From Volutella citrinella (taxonomy: Eukaryota > Ascomycota > Sordariomycetes > Hypocreales > Nectriaceae), in NCBI GenBank assembly GCA_034401135.1, contig JAWZSP010000007.1:806001-870000 (forward strand): a stretch of DNA of 64,000 nt, given 5' to 3'. The translations under genes were made by a program, and so were the position numbers. Shown piece after piece: positions 42,751-53,919 of this stretch. The notes under the pieces are model-generated. The model ran no database searches, had not been told where the DNA came from, and saw only the letters and a program-made list of their open reading frames with translations. Position 1 is the stretch's first letter, and the number at the start of each line of letters is the position of its first letter.

Positions 42751-45616
42751 TTAATTGCCATTCTTGGGATCATTCACACCCGGGGGATAGGCCAAGGGTC
42801 CCCCCTTCGTGCCAATCGAATTCTGCCGGCTGGCACCCCTAGGAGGCGGGGAGGGGCTTGGAGGAGAGCTCTCCAACACAAATCGATACTCGTTGGCGTA
42901 CTCCATGGGAGGGCGAGCGAGGGGGCTTGTAGAGTTGCCTGCTTGCTGAGGTGCCTGTTGGCGCCGGGGCGGCGTCGTGTAGCCGGCCGCGGCATTTCGG
43001 TTGGCGATCGACTGGCGGACCAAGCTATCAGAGGTGTCTGGGTTCGGGTTCATTTGAAAATTCCGAAGCATAGCTTCCTGTGCAACAACTAAACCCGGTC
43101 CGGTCGGTGGGGGAGGGTTTACACGGGGAAGCGAGTGAGGCTGGGTGTTGCTTGGCCCAGCACTCCCTTGTGGCTGTTGGATTGTTGCGGCGCCTTGACC
43201 GACGGCGGGCATTGCCAACTGAGGCCTGTCTGCCATATGTTGGTAGAGCTCGTATCTTCCTGACTGAACATCAGGGCTGACTGTTGGTGTAGGGTGGGCA
43301 GGGGGGGCAGAGGGGGCAGCAGCCTGGATCATCTGCGGTGCTGGTGATTGCTGCTGGGTTTGAATCGGCAAGCCCTGTCCTCCAGAGGCTGCATCAGTAG
43401 CTTGATTCTGGACAATTCCGCTGTTCGTGGTGTGTTGTAGATGTGCGATGTTCTGGGACGCCGCAGGCGTGGTTCCAGGCAGTTCAGTGGTAGCAGCGGG
43501 TGTACTTCTGGCATTGAGACGCATGCTTTCAGCTTGTAACCATTTGGCTTCTTCTTCGGAGATGATAGAGGCTTCTTCCTCGAAGGGCCGCTTCATGGGC
43601 GTCATTCGTGGCGCTCCAGGCGGTTTCTGTTCATCTTGATCGCCGCCAGGCGTAGGGGCAGGGTTTGGCGCACCACCCATAATGATGCAATCAGCAATTT
43701 TCTCCACTTCCTCCGGGCTATTTTCAATAGCAGGTTGGTTCATGGGTTGGGCGGGAGGAGCTGGCGCCTGTGTCGTGGCAGCGTTGGATGCTGAGGGGGC
43801 AGATGCTGAGGGGGCAGATGCTGAGGGGGGAGATGCTGAGGGGGCAGATGTTGAGCTTGCACTCTGGCGTGCAGGAGCGCCCGACCGAGATGGTCGTGGC
43901 CGTATAGCAAGAGATCCTTGTTGTGCCGTAGTAGATCTGGTTCCTGGGCGGGCTCTTGCAGCCGGGGCGTTGTTGGCCGAGGAAGCATTGGCCGAGGGGG
44001 TGTTGGCCTCTGCAGACTCGGTTTTGGGACCAGGTTCAATCTTCTTTCCGATCCAACGATCAATGACGCCAGCAATGGCATCGCTGTTCTTCTCAAGAAA
44101 CATGAGATGGCCATTTCCATAGATTCTGTGATCTTCCAGGCGGACCCAGTCGACTTCCACTCCCGCCTGGATCATGAACATGCTTGTAGCTTGATCGAAC
44201 ACGGCGTGGTGACTGGCATGCGCAGTAATGAGCGCGTGCGGAACCTTCATCAAGTTCATCAGCTGGCGGACTTGGCCGGGTTCCGTTCCCTTGTATTCTG
44301 GATCTACGTATCCCTTTTCGGACCCCGGCTCCGCATGTCTCTGCAAATAACACATACTTCCCGGTTCTTGCTTGTAGCAACGAACAACGTCCAAAGGGCC
44401 CTTTCGTTCAGACCCAATGTCGTCGAAGGCGGGAGCAGGAGGGTCATATGTCAGAGCCACCTCAGATAGCCCATAATGGCGTACGTTTGGGTCGTACGTG
44501 ACGTACGGGCTGAACCACTCTTTATGGCCATCTCCGGTGAGCGAAGTGCCAAATGGTGGGCCTTCGGGTTCGATAGCAATGACACCTGCCACCAGTTCAG
44601 GTGCGATGTCATTCGCTAGGTAAGACATAGTTGCTCCTGATCCGTGGCCCACAAGAATAGCCTTTCCGATCTTGGTGAGGAGAGCCTTGAGGGCATCTTG
44701 GGCAAGTTGCTGTCGCTCGTAGGTTGTCAAATTCAACGATACGAGGCTTGCACAGTAATTGGTGAATATCTCGTCACCTCGTTGCCCAGTCTATAGTTGT
44801 CAGTTCGGCAATCCGGAATATCAGGAAACGGCAGAGACTTACACCCGGCCATTGGCTGTGAAGATGCGCCGTCTTGTGGTGAGGTGGGAACACCCCCCCT
44901 GCTGCGGGTGCCTTTCCTGGTGCAGTAAGACGGCTTTCAACCCAACTTGCGGTGATGGACTTGGAAGTATTGTGCAGTTCTCGGAAGAAATGATGGTTGC
45001 CCGTCAGAAAGTTTGATCGGCCGCTGGGTGGGAGGTCGACGATGTAGACCACGTAACCTTTACCGACGAAGTACGATGCCCAACCCGGGGCTCCGTCAGG
45101 TTTGGTGTTCCAGACCTTGATGCTATCAGTATGGAGAGACGTTGCAAGAAGGCTAGTTATACAACATACCTGGCCTGTATGATAGTCACCATGTACCAGA
45201 ATGATGGGATAGGGATGGCGCGGCTTCCTGGGCTCAAGTCGCTCGACGTACATTTGGCCAACGATGTGAGTGACCTTTTCAAGAGCAGCACCCATCGCCC
45301 AATCACAGTTGACAAAGAAGTTTGAGCGGAAACAAGAGATTTCCTTGTATCTTACGCCGCCACGCTGCGGCCCTGCCTTGGGCGGAGCTGCGGTTGGTGG
45401 TCCTGCAGTGGATGGTCCTGCAGTGGATGGTCCTGCAGTGGATGGTCCTGCAGTCGACGGTACTGCAGATGGAGGAGCAGCAGTTGGCTGAGCAGCAGTT
45501 GACGGAGCAGCAGTTGACGATGCTGCAGTTGAACCCGCTCTAGTTGACGCCGCTCTAGTTGACACCGCTGCAGTGTGCGGCACTCCTGTGGGAGTGCTGT
45601 CCTTCGCAGACGACAT
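42751..45616 (-). CDS. Large alpha/beta hydrolase with disordered N- and C-terminal regions
   Basis: Exons 45616-45170, 45115-44843 and 44790-42751 give 919 residues. The hydrolase core (about residues 95-480) resembles fungal secreted-esterase-like proteins: YPIILVHGDYHTGQ/VWNTKPDGAPGWASYF, VYIVDLPPSGRS, HSQWPGTGQRGDEIF, the nucleophile in LVGHGSGAT and a late His in YGNGHLMFLEKN. No signal peptide is visible. The first 85 residues are Ser/Thr/Ala/Pro-rich with 5-residue repeats; the last 430 are Pro/Ser/Ala/Gln-rich and probably disordered. The substrate is unknown. The first intron (45116-45169) is 54 nt, stop-free and ends in AAG, so the exon join there is less sure than the second (GTAAGT...TATAG). 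Confidence 0.78.
43783..43860. repeat. 15-bp coding minisatellite, C-terminal repeat of hydrolase
   Basis: About five copies of GATGCTGAGGGGGCA, encoding Ala-Pro-Ser-Ala-Ser-type units on the - strand, lie in the disordered half of the same gene that carries the 45.4 kb array. Confidence 0.8.
45385..45560. repeat. 15-bp coding minisatellite, N-terminal repeat of hydrolase
   Basis: Tandem 15-bp units (TGCAGTGGATGGTCC on the + strand) occur four to five times at about 45403-45465 with degenerate copies continuing to 45560. On the coding strand they encode Ser-Thr-Ala-Gly-Pro and variants. Confidence 0.8.
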
Positions 45617-46256
45617 CTTGATCGAGGTGAGAGTTGCAAGATCTGCAATTCAACTCTTCAGGATATTTTATTTGGTCACGGCTGTGTATACCACCTGTTC
45701 AGTTTCGTTCGTGAGTCAGTTCTTCCGTCCTCGTGGAGTTGGCTGTGTTCGCGGACGAGAGAGTGTGTCAACGCGAACAGCGGATGGTCCAGGTGAATCC
45801 AGGGGGAGTAGAAATACCCAGAGCTCAGGAAAGAAGTAAAAAGGGTGTTCTTGTTGGTTATCTTGATGATGCAGAGATGTGTGCCGACCGTGGTCAACAC
45901 AAACGAGACGGAGAAATCAAAACGAGGCATCAAAGCCCGAACCGCCATGAAGAGGGAGAGGGAGAGATCATAACAAAGCAGGGTGATAAAGTGAGTGTTG
46001 TTTGAGAGGAGGATGTCGGACTGCTTGCCAGCTGGCAACACTTCCGTGCCGGAGACCAGCCTGGGGGCGGGACTATAGGCAGTGCTAGGAGGCAGTGGGC
46101 AACGCACCGGGCAACCAGGGGGCTGGGACTCGACCTCGAGGGAAAACAAGACCGTAAGTGTTCTGAAAAGTAGTTTTAGGGCAATGTTTTGTTATTAATT
46201 TAATATTTGATGTCCAGAATCTAGTCGTGGCTCTCTAGATGTGCCCGTGGTCCTCC
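45617..46256. other. Intergenic, upstream of the large hydrolase
   Basis: No gene or clear motif. Region is flanked by two - strand genes. Confidence 0.4.
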
Positions 46257-47486
46257 TCAAACCCGCATCGGCGCGCACTGCCCAGAGATATTGTCGCCCT
46301 TGGGCGGCCGGTAAGCCACCACCCACGCCTTCACCTCGAAAACCCGCCTTCTTCCATACCCATCAGGGTCTTTGGTGATGTGCACGAAGCCTGGCACGAC
46401 CGGTAGCCGCACGATGTCGCCGCTGCTGTCGTTGTGGGCGGCTGGCCCTTGGATCGCGACAACCTCGACGGCCTCCTTTCCGAGATGCGAGATGCGCCGC
46501 TCCCTGTTGCTCTTGTAACGCGTGCTCAAAGGGCTGTAAAGCTCGTACTTCACGTTCGGGGGCCTCTCCTGCATCACTGCCTGTAGTCGAAGGGCGATGC
46601 GGCATGCTTCCTCCAGTTTGCCGGCGACTCGACCCAGGTTGCCTCGCTCTTGGCAATGCTCCTCGACATTCAGGATGGGCTTGAAGAACGCAAGGATCCA
46701 TCTGACAGCTTTCTCCACGTGCTGGTCCCCGTTATTCTCCACCTGTGGGGAGTTGAACATGGCGTCCTCCAGCATATTCCACATCTTGGCCAGAATCGTG
46801 TAGCGAAGGCACTCGTTGATCCCGCCAGCCTTGCTTGCCTGCTGCACGTGGAAGTCTTGATCCAACATTATGAAGAAATTCATGGAGTCGGCTCCGGAAA
46901 ACATCGAAGGGGACGGCTTGCTGGCTATTTTGTCGAGAATCATGTCTCCAAACGCCAGGTCCCAGAGCACATGTCGAAGGCTCTCGAACAGCCGCACCAC
47001 TCGCATCTTGTGGTTGTATTCTTTCGGACTCATATCCGGTCCTGTGTAGTGCTTCAGATCGGGTTCCAGAGGCGCTTTGGTCCCTTCTTCAAACTTCACG
47101 CGTCCGCCGCTCTGCTTGAGGGCCTCGGAAACTTGCGACTCGATTGTCTTCAGCTGATGGTGGACTTGTGCAGCTTGCTCGACAATCCGATCCAACTCTC
47201 TCAGGTCCATGATGGACTGATCGAACAGGTGGCTGTATTTGTTGGTGTGGTCATTGGCGGGGGTAACTCTACCGTCTACATTACCAGGGGAGTTCAGGAT
47301 TCTCTCACGACGCATCTCTGACGACGCCAGCTCTTCAACACATGCTTGTACGCTTCCACATATTTTTTTCGCCCCTGTGGCAAGGCTTTCAAGGTATGCA
47401 ACAAAAGGTGACAGTGGATTCTGGGGCAGCATAGTGGGCGGCAAACAATGTAAACGATTGCGCTCGTGCGGCATGACATGGTACAA
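46257..47486 (-). CDS. Uncharacterised 409-residue protein
   Basis: A single open exon with ordinary codon use and a balanced amino-acid composition, so probably a real gene. I do not recognise a family. It is soluble and mostly helical in appearance, with a heptad-like region around ELDRIVEQAAQVHHQLKTIESQVSEALKQ (about residues 95-125), a Trp-rich helical middle (VLWDLAFGDMILDKI, AVRWILAFF), and a beta-like end (KYELYSPLSTRYKS, RVFEVKAWVVAY). Alternative starts are residues 5 and 19. No signal peptide or membrane span. Lineage-specific hypothetical proteins of this size are common in accessory segments. Confidence 0.6.
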   Translation of the reverse strand: MYHVMPHERNRLHCLPPTMLPQNPLSPFVAYLESLATGAKKICGSVQACVEELASSEMRRERILNSPGNVDGRVTPANDHTNKYSHLFDQSIMDLRELDRIVEQAAQVHHQLKTIESQVSEALKQSGGRVKFEEGTKAPLEPDLKHYTGPDMSPKEYNHKMRVVRLFESLRHVLWDLAFGDMILDKIASKPSPSMFSGADSMNFFIMLDQDFHVQQASKAGGINECLRYTILAKMWNMLEDAMFNSPQVENNGDQHVEKAVRWILAFFKPILNVEEHCQERGNLGRVAGKLEEACRIALRLQAVMQERPPNVKYELYSPLSTRYKSNRERRISHLGKEAVEVVAIQGPAAHNDSSGDIVRLPVVPGFVHITKDPDGYGRRRVFEVKAWVVAYRPPKGDNISGQCAPMRV

Positions 47487-48137
47487 AAGAAGAGTAGATT
47501 TCCTGGCTCTGGTCTTTATACTCTGCTCAGAAGCAAGCGGAAAAGGCGGTTGTCACGTTACTCCATGTTCTGGAGGTGTTCAGCAGATATTTGCTGTTCT
47601 GAATCGCCCTCTCTGTGAGTCACTTGGTGTTCTGCGAGGTTTGACAAAGCCCTCAGGCAGCATCTCCAACAAGAACAAAGGATAGCTAGCGGTGTTTCCA
47701 CGCACAGGAAAGGCGATTTTTTCAAGTTCCCCCTTGGAAACCCCTATCTGGGACGACTTTCGGGCATTCCGCTGACAAGAGCCAATATGTTGCCTAGGTA
47801 CTGTACACGGTCGAGATTTTGGGCCGGAGGCCGCCCGCCCAGCCCGTCCTAGCGATCCAACATCGAGAAGCCATCTCAAGCTTTACTATTTCGAAATACA
47901 CATCATGCCGACTTTTCCTTTTTCTTGCACAAAGAACTACCATGGCACGAGATAATATATCGATGACCGCATACACCCCAGGTTGTGGCAGGTTGATGAT
48001 TTGTTCCGGAAATCGATGCCACAAAATGCAAAAAGTCAACAGCCATGATATTCAAAGGGTATCCAAAAGCGCCGACTACAACTGCGTTCACTTCACTCAT
48101 CCCTACTTGATCATCCATCGTCGTCAGCAGCCCTTTG
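47487..48137. other. Intergenic between two - strand genes
   Basis: No gene or repeat seen. Confidence 0.4.
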
Positions 48138-49535
48138 TTATAGTCCGAAGAACGCTACGGCCGCCATGCCCACAACCCAGACAGCGAGTCCTCCACTCTC
48201 CTGCATCGACCCCGAATTTCTGCTGGCGTTGCCGGAATCCTTTGCGTTGGCGTGCGAAGACTCGTTATCGGTGAGGTACGTGTTCTGAAATACCGGCTTG
48301 CCGTCCTTGGTGCCGTTGATGCTGGTGCTGTTCTCCTTGACGAGGCTTCCCTCAAACGAGAGACTGACAGATAACGTCAGATTCCAACGCTTGGCCCATG
48401 TGGACGCCGGTGCCTCCAGGTCGGCTTGTGTGAGATCCTTCTTTCTATACTCTAGTTGCTGGAATTCCGAGCTCTCGAAGGCGCTGTACTCGGCTTCTGC
48501 CAGACACTCGGGTCGCCGCTCGCTTATCCAGGGGTTGGCCTTGTCGAACTTGTCGCTCATACTCAGGGTCATTGAGTCGGCGCCAATATTCTTCATTTCG
48601 GCCTTGGTGCCCTTATTCAGCCAGAGCGTCGGCGTCGTCGTGTTCCGGTACTTGTTGCCCCTGGGTATCAGGCTTGGCGGCTGGAACTTGTCGTCCTCGA
48701 GTTTTGACGACTGGTTCTTGTTGCAGACGTCGCTCAGAGTGAAGTAGTTGGTTGAGTACGTCCAGGCTTCGTAGTCATCGTTCCAAAAATTCCTCTGGGC
48801 TCCGGGTGGGAACTCGACGTACTCAGCAGTAGCCGAGAAGGTGTTGTCCTTTTGAGGCTGGACCTCTGTCTTCCAGTACACCCGCGTCTCGCCCGTGGAC
48901 GGCTTCAGAGGACTCACCGCGCCATCAGTCATCTCATACCACGGATTCAGCTTGTCCGTGTAGCACCAGTTCCCTTTGACACTAAAGTCGCTCGATCTAA
49001 CATGGACCCATCGCTGAAAAAGGTCCAGAAAGACGACATTGCTGTTGTTGGTCTGGTCAGCCGGCGGGAATGCCAGCAGCCGCCAGTGGATAGGGTTCGT
49101 GTCTTTCTCCTCCCCCGTGGGTCCGACCAACAGCAGGGCCGGGTAGCTATACTCCTTTGGCTCGCCATCATCGTTCTCGCAGGCATTGCCGCTCGTCTCC
49201 CAGGCTGTGTTGCCAGTGATGTGGTGTTTGATGGTCAAGGTGCCGTTGTAGTACAGGCCCGGCTGGCCATACGTCAGCTGGCGTTCCTCCAGTACGCTAC
49301 ACGAGCATGTATCGAGCCCGCAATTGTTGAATCGGTTAGGCTCTGGGTTAACCATTCCACAGTTGCCGAAGGGGTTGCTGCCTCCGCTTGAACTGCTTCC
49401 GCCGCTATTGCTACTCCCGTCAGAGCTGGATCCGCCGCCGCTGGAGTCGCCGCCTGAACCACCTCTCCTAGCGCCGGCCACGAGATTTGCAGACCAGAGA
49501 AGCGCCACGGCACCCAGCCAAGTCTTTGCCAGCAT
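48138..49535 (-). CDS. Secreted GPI-anchored-type glycoprotein of unknown function
   Basis: A single exon of 465 residues from the ATG at 49535, which starts a clear signal peptide (LAKTWLGAVALLWSANLVAGA). An in-frame ATG at 49601 would add 22 residues before it and is less likely. A Gly/Ser/Asp linker (about 23-55) precedes a large Cys-containing ectodomain (NCGMVNPEPNRFNNCGLDTCSC, WNDDYEAWTYSTNYFTLSDVC) with many N-glycosylation sites. The end is a Ser/Asn-rich spacer and hydrophobic tail (GGLAVWVVGMAAVAFFGL), consistent with GPI attachment. The ectodomain family was not recognised. Confidence 0.75.
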   Translation of the reverse strand: MLAKTWLGAVALLWSANLVAGARRGGSGGDSSGGGSSSDGSSNSGGSSSSGGSNPFGNCGMVNPEPNRFNNCGLDTCSCSVLEERQLTYGQPGLYYNGTLTIKHHITGNTAWETSGNACENDDGEPKEYSYPALLLVGPTGEEKDTNPIHWRLLAFPPADQTNNSNVVFLDLFQRWVHVRSSDFSVKGNWCYTDKLNPWYEMTDGAVSPLKPSTGETRVYWKTEVQPQKDNTFSATAEYVEFPPGAQRNFWNDDYEAWTYSTNYFTLSDVCNKNQSSKLEDDKFQPPSLIPRGNKYRNTTTPTLWLNKGTKAEMKNIGADSMTLSMSDKFDKANPWISERRPECLAEAEYSAFESSEFQQLEYRKKDLTQADLEAPASTWAKRWNLTLSVSLSFEGSLVKENSTSINGTKDGKPVFQNTYLTDNESSHANAKDSGNASRNSGSMQESGGLAVWVVGMAAVAFFGL

Positions 49536-50361
49536 CGTTACGGCATTCGCGGGTGTTGCTGTTGTTGTAGATGCCAAGATTGAGGCATCGAGAGCGTGCA
49601 TGCGCCATTCTTATCAACACTGGGCGGGTGCGCGAGGGCCCTTCAGCTCGGCAGGGGTTTGCATCCTGCTCGTTGCCTGACATGCGAAAGCTGGGCCGCA
49701 ACTTTTTGCTCTTAGCCTGTTCCATATATTGTCTGGCCCGTTGTAAGCCTCGCACAGATGCCCTGATTCGGCGCTCCGGCGAATGAGACTCATCATCGCA
49801 GCAAGGTCAGGCAGTATAAATGGGAAATTAAGAATGGATCAAAAACAAGCTTACCCGGACAGTTGTTTCCATGACGGTGAATATATGTCAAGAGTGCCCT
49901 CAGAAAGGGTACTCAACAAGGAGTTTGCATGGAAGTCTTCGCGTAATTGAATTCACTGTTCGGATAACTTAAATTGAGTAAGGATAGAAAGACGACCGGG
50001 GCTGTAAAGGGAGGCAATGAAGTATGTCATTGAGAATCCATGCCCAACAGCGAAATATCACATGGGCAAGCCGATGAGACGCAGTCAACGCTTCCAAATC
50101 TCAGTTTTTGGATGCCAGAGATCCTAACAGGTCTTGGGCAAGCAACATAGCAACCGCCCAGCATCACCGCGAAAACGTGTGAATAGTAGATTAAAGCAAC
50201 TCCTGCAACACGCATAGCCATCCACACTTGCTGTTACCCTTGTCATATTTCGTCATTTTTCGTCCATTCAACCGCCATACAATTGACTGCCATGAAAGCA
50301 GGCCCTGGCAGGTCGCTCCTCTTAGACAGACGCAACGCCTACAGAGAACACTCGTCCACTC
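49536..50361. other. Intergenic, promoter of the GPI-type gene and TRAX 3' flank
   Basis: Nothing gene-like; an unremarkable sequence. Confidence 0.4.
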
Positions 50362-51289
50362 TTAGACAGGAGACACCGGCTCGGGCATATCGTCTTTCAT
50401 ATCCGGCACCCAGCCCTTTGGGCGCTCGCTGCCCCTCACGACGAGCCCGTAACCCAGCTTCTCGACCTTCTTGACGCTCTGCTGTGCGGCGCCCATCTTG
50501 CCGCGCCAGTCCTTCGTAGGCACGGCGGGCAGCATCTCAAAGGCGCAGCCCAGCTCCTGGATGTCGGCCAGGATGTTGCGGTCGCCGTTGCCGGCCAGCT
50601 CGCCGGCCTGGGCCGTCGTCACGGTGGCGAAGCGCATCAGCTCGCCAAACAGGTCGAAGACGCCGTACATGTAGTCGTGCGTCGTGAGGAGGATGTCGGC
50701 GGGCATGGCAGCCTGCGACGCCGCCGGGGTGATGAGCGTCTGGTGGCGCAGGTAGTGCAGGAAGGACAGTGCCTCGACGAACTCCTCGAGGCAGCGCAGC
50801 GGCGACGTGTAGCGGTAGCGGTTGATGGACTGCAGGTCCGGCGCGATGCCGTTGAGCAGCGTCGCGATCTCGGCGAGGCGCGTGTCAACGTCCTTTTGGG
50901 TGTGGGGCGGCAGGTCTGCGTTTAGATTCTTCACCCTTTGCACGTTGGGATGTGAGTGAGCAGGTGATACAAGATGATACAGCCAGGCCGGCTCATGGCA
51001 TGATCAATTGCTTACCTCTGCAGGGCGAAGATGCTGTAGCAATGTTAGCACTTCATACCTAGAATTTTCCGAGAGTAAATATGGCTCACATCTTCTTGCT
51101 GTGCGCCGTGACATCGCGCGACGCCTTGATGATGCGCTCACGGCGGTCATGATGCTCATCCAGCTCATCCCGGAAGCCCTCAAACATATCGTGGAAGCGG
51201 CCCCGGGGCCCTGCCTGCTGCTGCCTGCCGCCGCCGGGTCTCTTTTCCCGGGCGTTTCCGTCGCGGTCTCTCTTAACGCCTGCCGACAT
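50362..51289 (-). CDS. Translin-associated factor X-type protein (translin family)
   Basis: Exons 51289-51090, 51033-51016 (18 nt) and 50935-50362 give 263 residues. Translin and TRAX form the octameric C3PO nuclease that acts on RNA. The family core is visible: MFEGFRDELDEHHDRRERIIKASRDVTAHSKK, then across the microexon IIFALQRVKN, and LNGIAPDLQSINRYRYTSPL, ADILLTTHDYMYGVFDLFGELMR, DIQELGCAFEML. An N-terminal basic stretch (KRDRDG...KRPGGG) resembles the TRAX nuclear signal. Acidic catalytic residues of TRAX could not be confirmed with certainty. The gene is divergent from GPI14 with about 500 bp between the starts. Confidence 0.85.
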
Positions 51290-51797
51290 TGTTCAATTCC
51301 CGGTTGCTGGTGGGACAAATTCTCCGAGGTTGGTGTTTGGCCGCGATGATGTTCAGAGTCAGTTTGAGCGGGTCCCACCAGTGCAGCGACCGGTGCAGGG
51401 GGGTCTTCCGCTGGACGGCGTGCGCGCGGCCCTGGAAAATCGAGCCTCTCCAGCTAGCTCCCGCAACGCGTCCCGCGCCAGTTCCGGCTACTGCTCTTGT
51501 GATGACCAGCCCAGCACTGGAGGAGCATCCATCAATATTATTCCCAGGGAAAAGACAATTCAGCTTGGGGGCATCAAGCCATGAGTAGAGCTCTGCACAT
51601 CCTCTCCCCTAGTTAGCCTCCGCATCGTCAGCCTTGCTTGGCATCCATCATCCGCTCATCCCATCCCATCTCATCTCATCTCATCGCCAAGCTGGCCTCA
51701 TCGCACGCCACACCCTCCATCAAGAAGCCTCAACCAGGTATCCCCCCCCCCAGGCCAGGCAGCTCCCTCGCTCTCCCTCGCACACACAGACTCCATC
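51290..51797. promoter_or_regulatory. Divergent promoter (TRAX-type / GPI14)
   Basis: A 508-bp intergenic region between divergent starts, so likely a shared promoter. It contains a pentanucleotide CATCY repeat (about 51653-51686) in the GPI14 leader. Confidence 0.5.
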
Positions 51798-53179
51798 ATG
51801 CTCTCAATATCCCCTCTCCTGCGGCCCGTCCCGCTCTTCCTCATCGCCCTCGTCCTCCGCCTTGTCCTGCTCGTCTACGGCCTCTGGCAAGACGCCAACT
51901 CGGCGCTCAAGTATACCGACATCGACTACCTCGTCTTCACGGATGCCTCGCGCTTCCTCGCCGCGGGTGCCAGCCCCTATGACCGCGACACCTACCGCTA
52001 CACGCCCCTCCTTGCCTGGCTGCTCCTCCCCACCACCCGCTTCTTCTCCTTCGGCAAGCTCGTCTTCGCCGCGGCTGATCTGCTCGCGGGCTGGCTGATG
52101 CTGCGTGTGCTCCGCCGCCGTGGCATCCCGGAGACGGCAGCCGGCGGGTTCGCCGCGTTGTGGCTCTGGAATCCCATGGTGGCCACCATTAGCACACGCG
52201 GCAGCTCAGAGGGCCTGCTCGGGGTCCTGACCATGAGCCTGCTCTGGGCCGTAGAGGAGCGCCGCGTCAGCCTCGCTGCTGTCCTCCTGGGACTGTCGGT
52301 ACACTTCAAGATCTATCCCTTCATCTACGCACCCGCCATTGTGTGGTGGATGGATTCTGAACGCCTCGGAAAAGCCAAGTCCGCCAACCAGACGCCTGGC
52401 GTCGTGCAGAGTCTCATTGACTTTTGCTCCATTCAGCGTGTCAAGCTGGCCGTTATTAGCCTGGCAACCTTCATGGGCCTTAACGTGCTCATGTATTCCA
52501 TGTAAGTCGGGCCGCTTCAACAACCAAAGCCTCTTATTGTTGGAACCAAACTCACCTCCTTCCAGGTATGGCGAGCCATTCCTCATCCACACTTATTTCC
52601 ATCACGTTACCCGTATTGACCATCGTCACAACTTCTCGCCTTACAACATTTTGCTCTACCTCAACTCGGCCATCCCCTCGGAATCCTCTCTTCGCATGGA
52701 GTCTCTCGCTTTCCTGCCCCAGCTGCTTCTCTCCTGCGTCCTGATTCCGCTTGCCATTGCCAAAAAGGACCTGGCTACGTCCATGATGGCGCAAACCTTC
52801 GCTTTTGTCACCTTCAACAAGGTGTGCACATCTCAGGTATAAACTCTCATCCCAGCTTGACTTTAGGGTGATTGATTCTGACGGCGGTGATTAGTATTTC
52901 CTCTGGTATATGGTCTTTCTCCCCATGTATCTGCCCAACTCGTCTCTACTGCGGAACCCCAAGCTAGGAATCACCGCCCTGTTGCTATGGGTCGTCTCGC
53001 AAGCCGCATGGCTGCAGCAAGGCTACCAGCTCGAATTCCTAGGTGTTAGCACTTTCTTCCCAGGAATGTGGCTGGCGTCATTGGGCTTCTTTCTCGTCAA
53101 TTGTTGGATATTGGGACTTATTATTAGTGACGGGATTCAACCTCGAGCTTTGGCTGGCGCGAAGCAACACCAAGAATAA
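51798..53179 (+). CDS. GPI14: GPI mannosyltransferase I (PIG-M)
   Basis: Exons 51798-52501, 52566-52836 and 52895-53179 give 419 residues. The ER enzyme adds the first mannose, alpha-1,4, to GlcN-PI using dolichol-phosphate-mannose. The GT-C fold catalytic DxD is D41-I-D43 in KYTDIDYLVF. Conserved blocks include YRYTPLLAWLL, HFKIYPFIYAPA and YHHVTRIDHRHNFSPY-like FHHVTRIDHRHNFSPY. About ten hydrophobic segments fit the topology of PIG-M. Length equals yeast Gpi14 (403) and relatives. Both introns are GT-AG and in frame. Confidence 0.95.
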
Positions 53180-53919
53180 ATGCGGCACCCGCTTTTGGAC
53201 TACTGTAACAATAGAAATGAGTGCAGCATATAGATGAACATGTTCAAAAATGTAATAAGAAACACATTCAATTTCAGTTTTCAGATTGTCTGCGCGTATG
53301 TATTGGCTGTCATTATGGCCCGTGGTAAAGCATCACAGACCTACCCTAGTCACCCACTGAATCCCTAGCCACTTTGTCAATCAACACAACTCACCTCAAA
53401 AAGGCTACAAAACAAAAACAAGAACAAAAACAAGGACCCCCAAAATTCTTGCCTTCAAATCACCGACATTTGCCACGTGCGCGAGGAGCTTCCAGTGATT
53501 TGTTCGAAAATTGCATCCGGTCATTATTATTCAACATAGAAATCCAAGGAGGGTATATAGCTGTCTGTTCCCCTAATAAAGACCACCTAAGCTTCATCAT
53601 GATGGAGGAATTATGGCCTCGAAAAATCCATTGCGTAGTGGCTCTCAGCCCGAGTCCCTTGTATGTATCCATGCGCCCCCAAACTCCCCGCAAGCCCCGT
53701 TCCCGCCCAATTGCCTGGGTATGTGGACATTGACCGCAAATGTGCTGCTCAGAGCTTCCCTGCTCACATCCTTGAACGCCCTGAAAATCAGAAAAAAAAA
53801 TCAAATCATGTCCATATCGCTGCCCGAACCCTGTACCCAATCTATGCCAGGGCTCTGCCAGCCAATTCGTCGCGTCTCGGTTCCCGTATCTCACAACGAC
53901 CTCAAGGCTGCTTGTTGCA
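53180..53919. other. Intergenic between convergent genes
   Basis: Shared 3' flank with an A-rich AACAAAAACAAG patch near 53407-53435. No gene seen. Confidence 0.4.
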
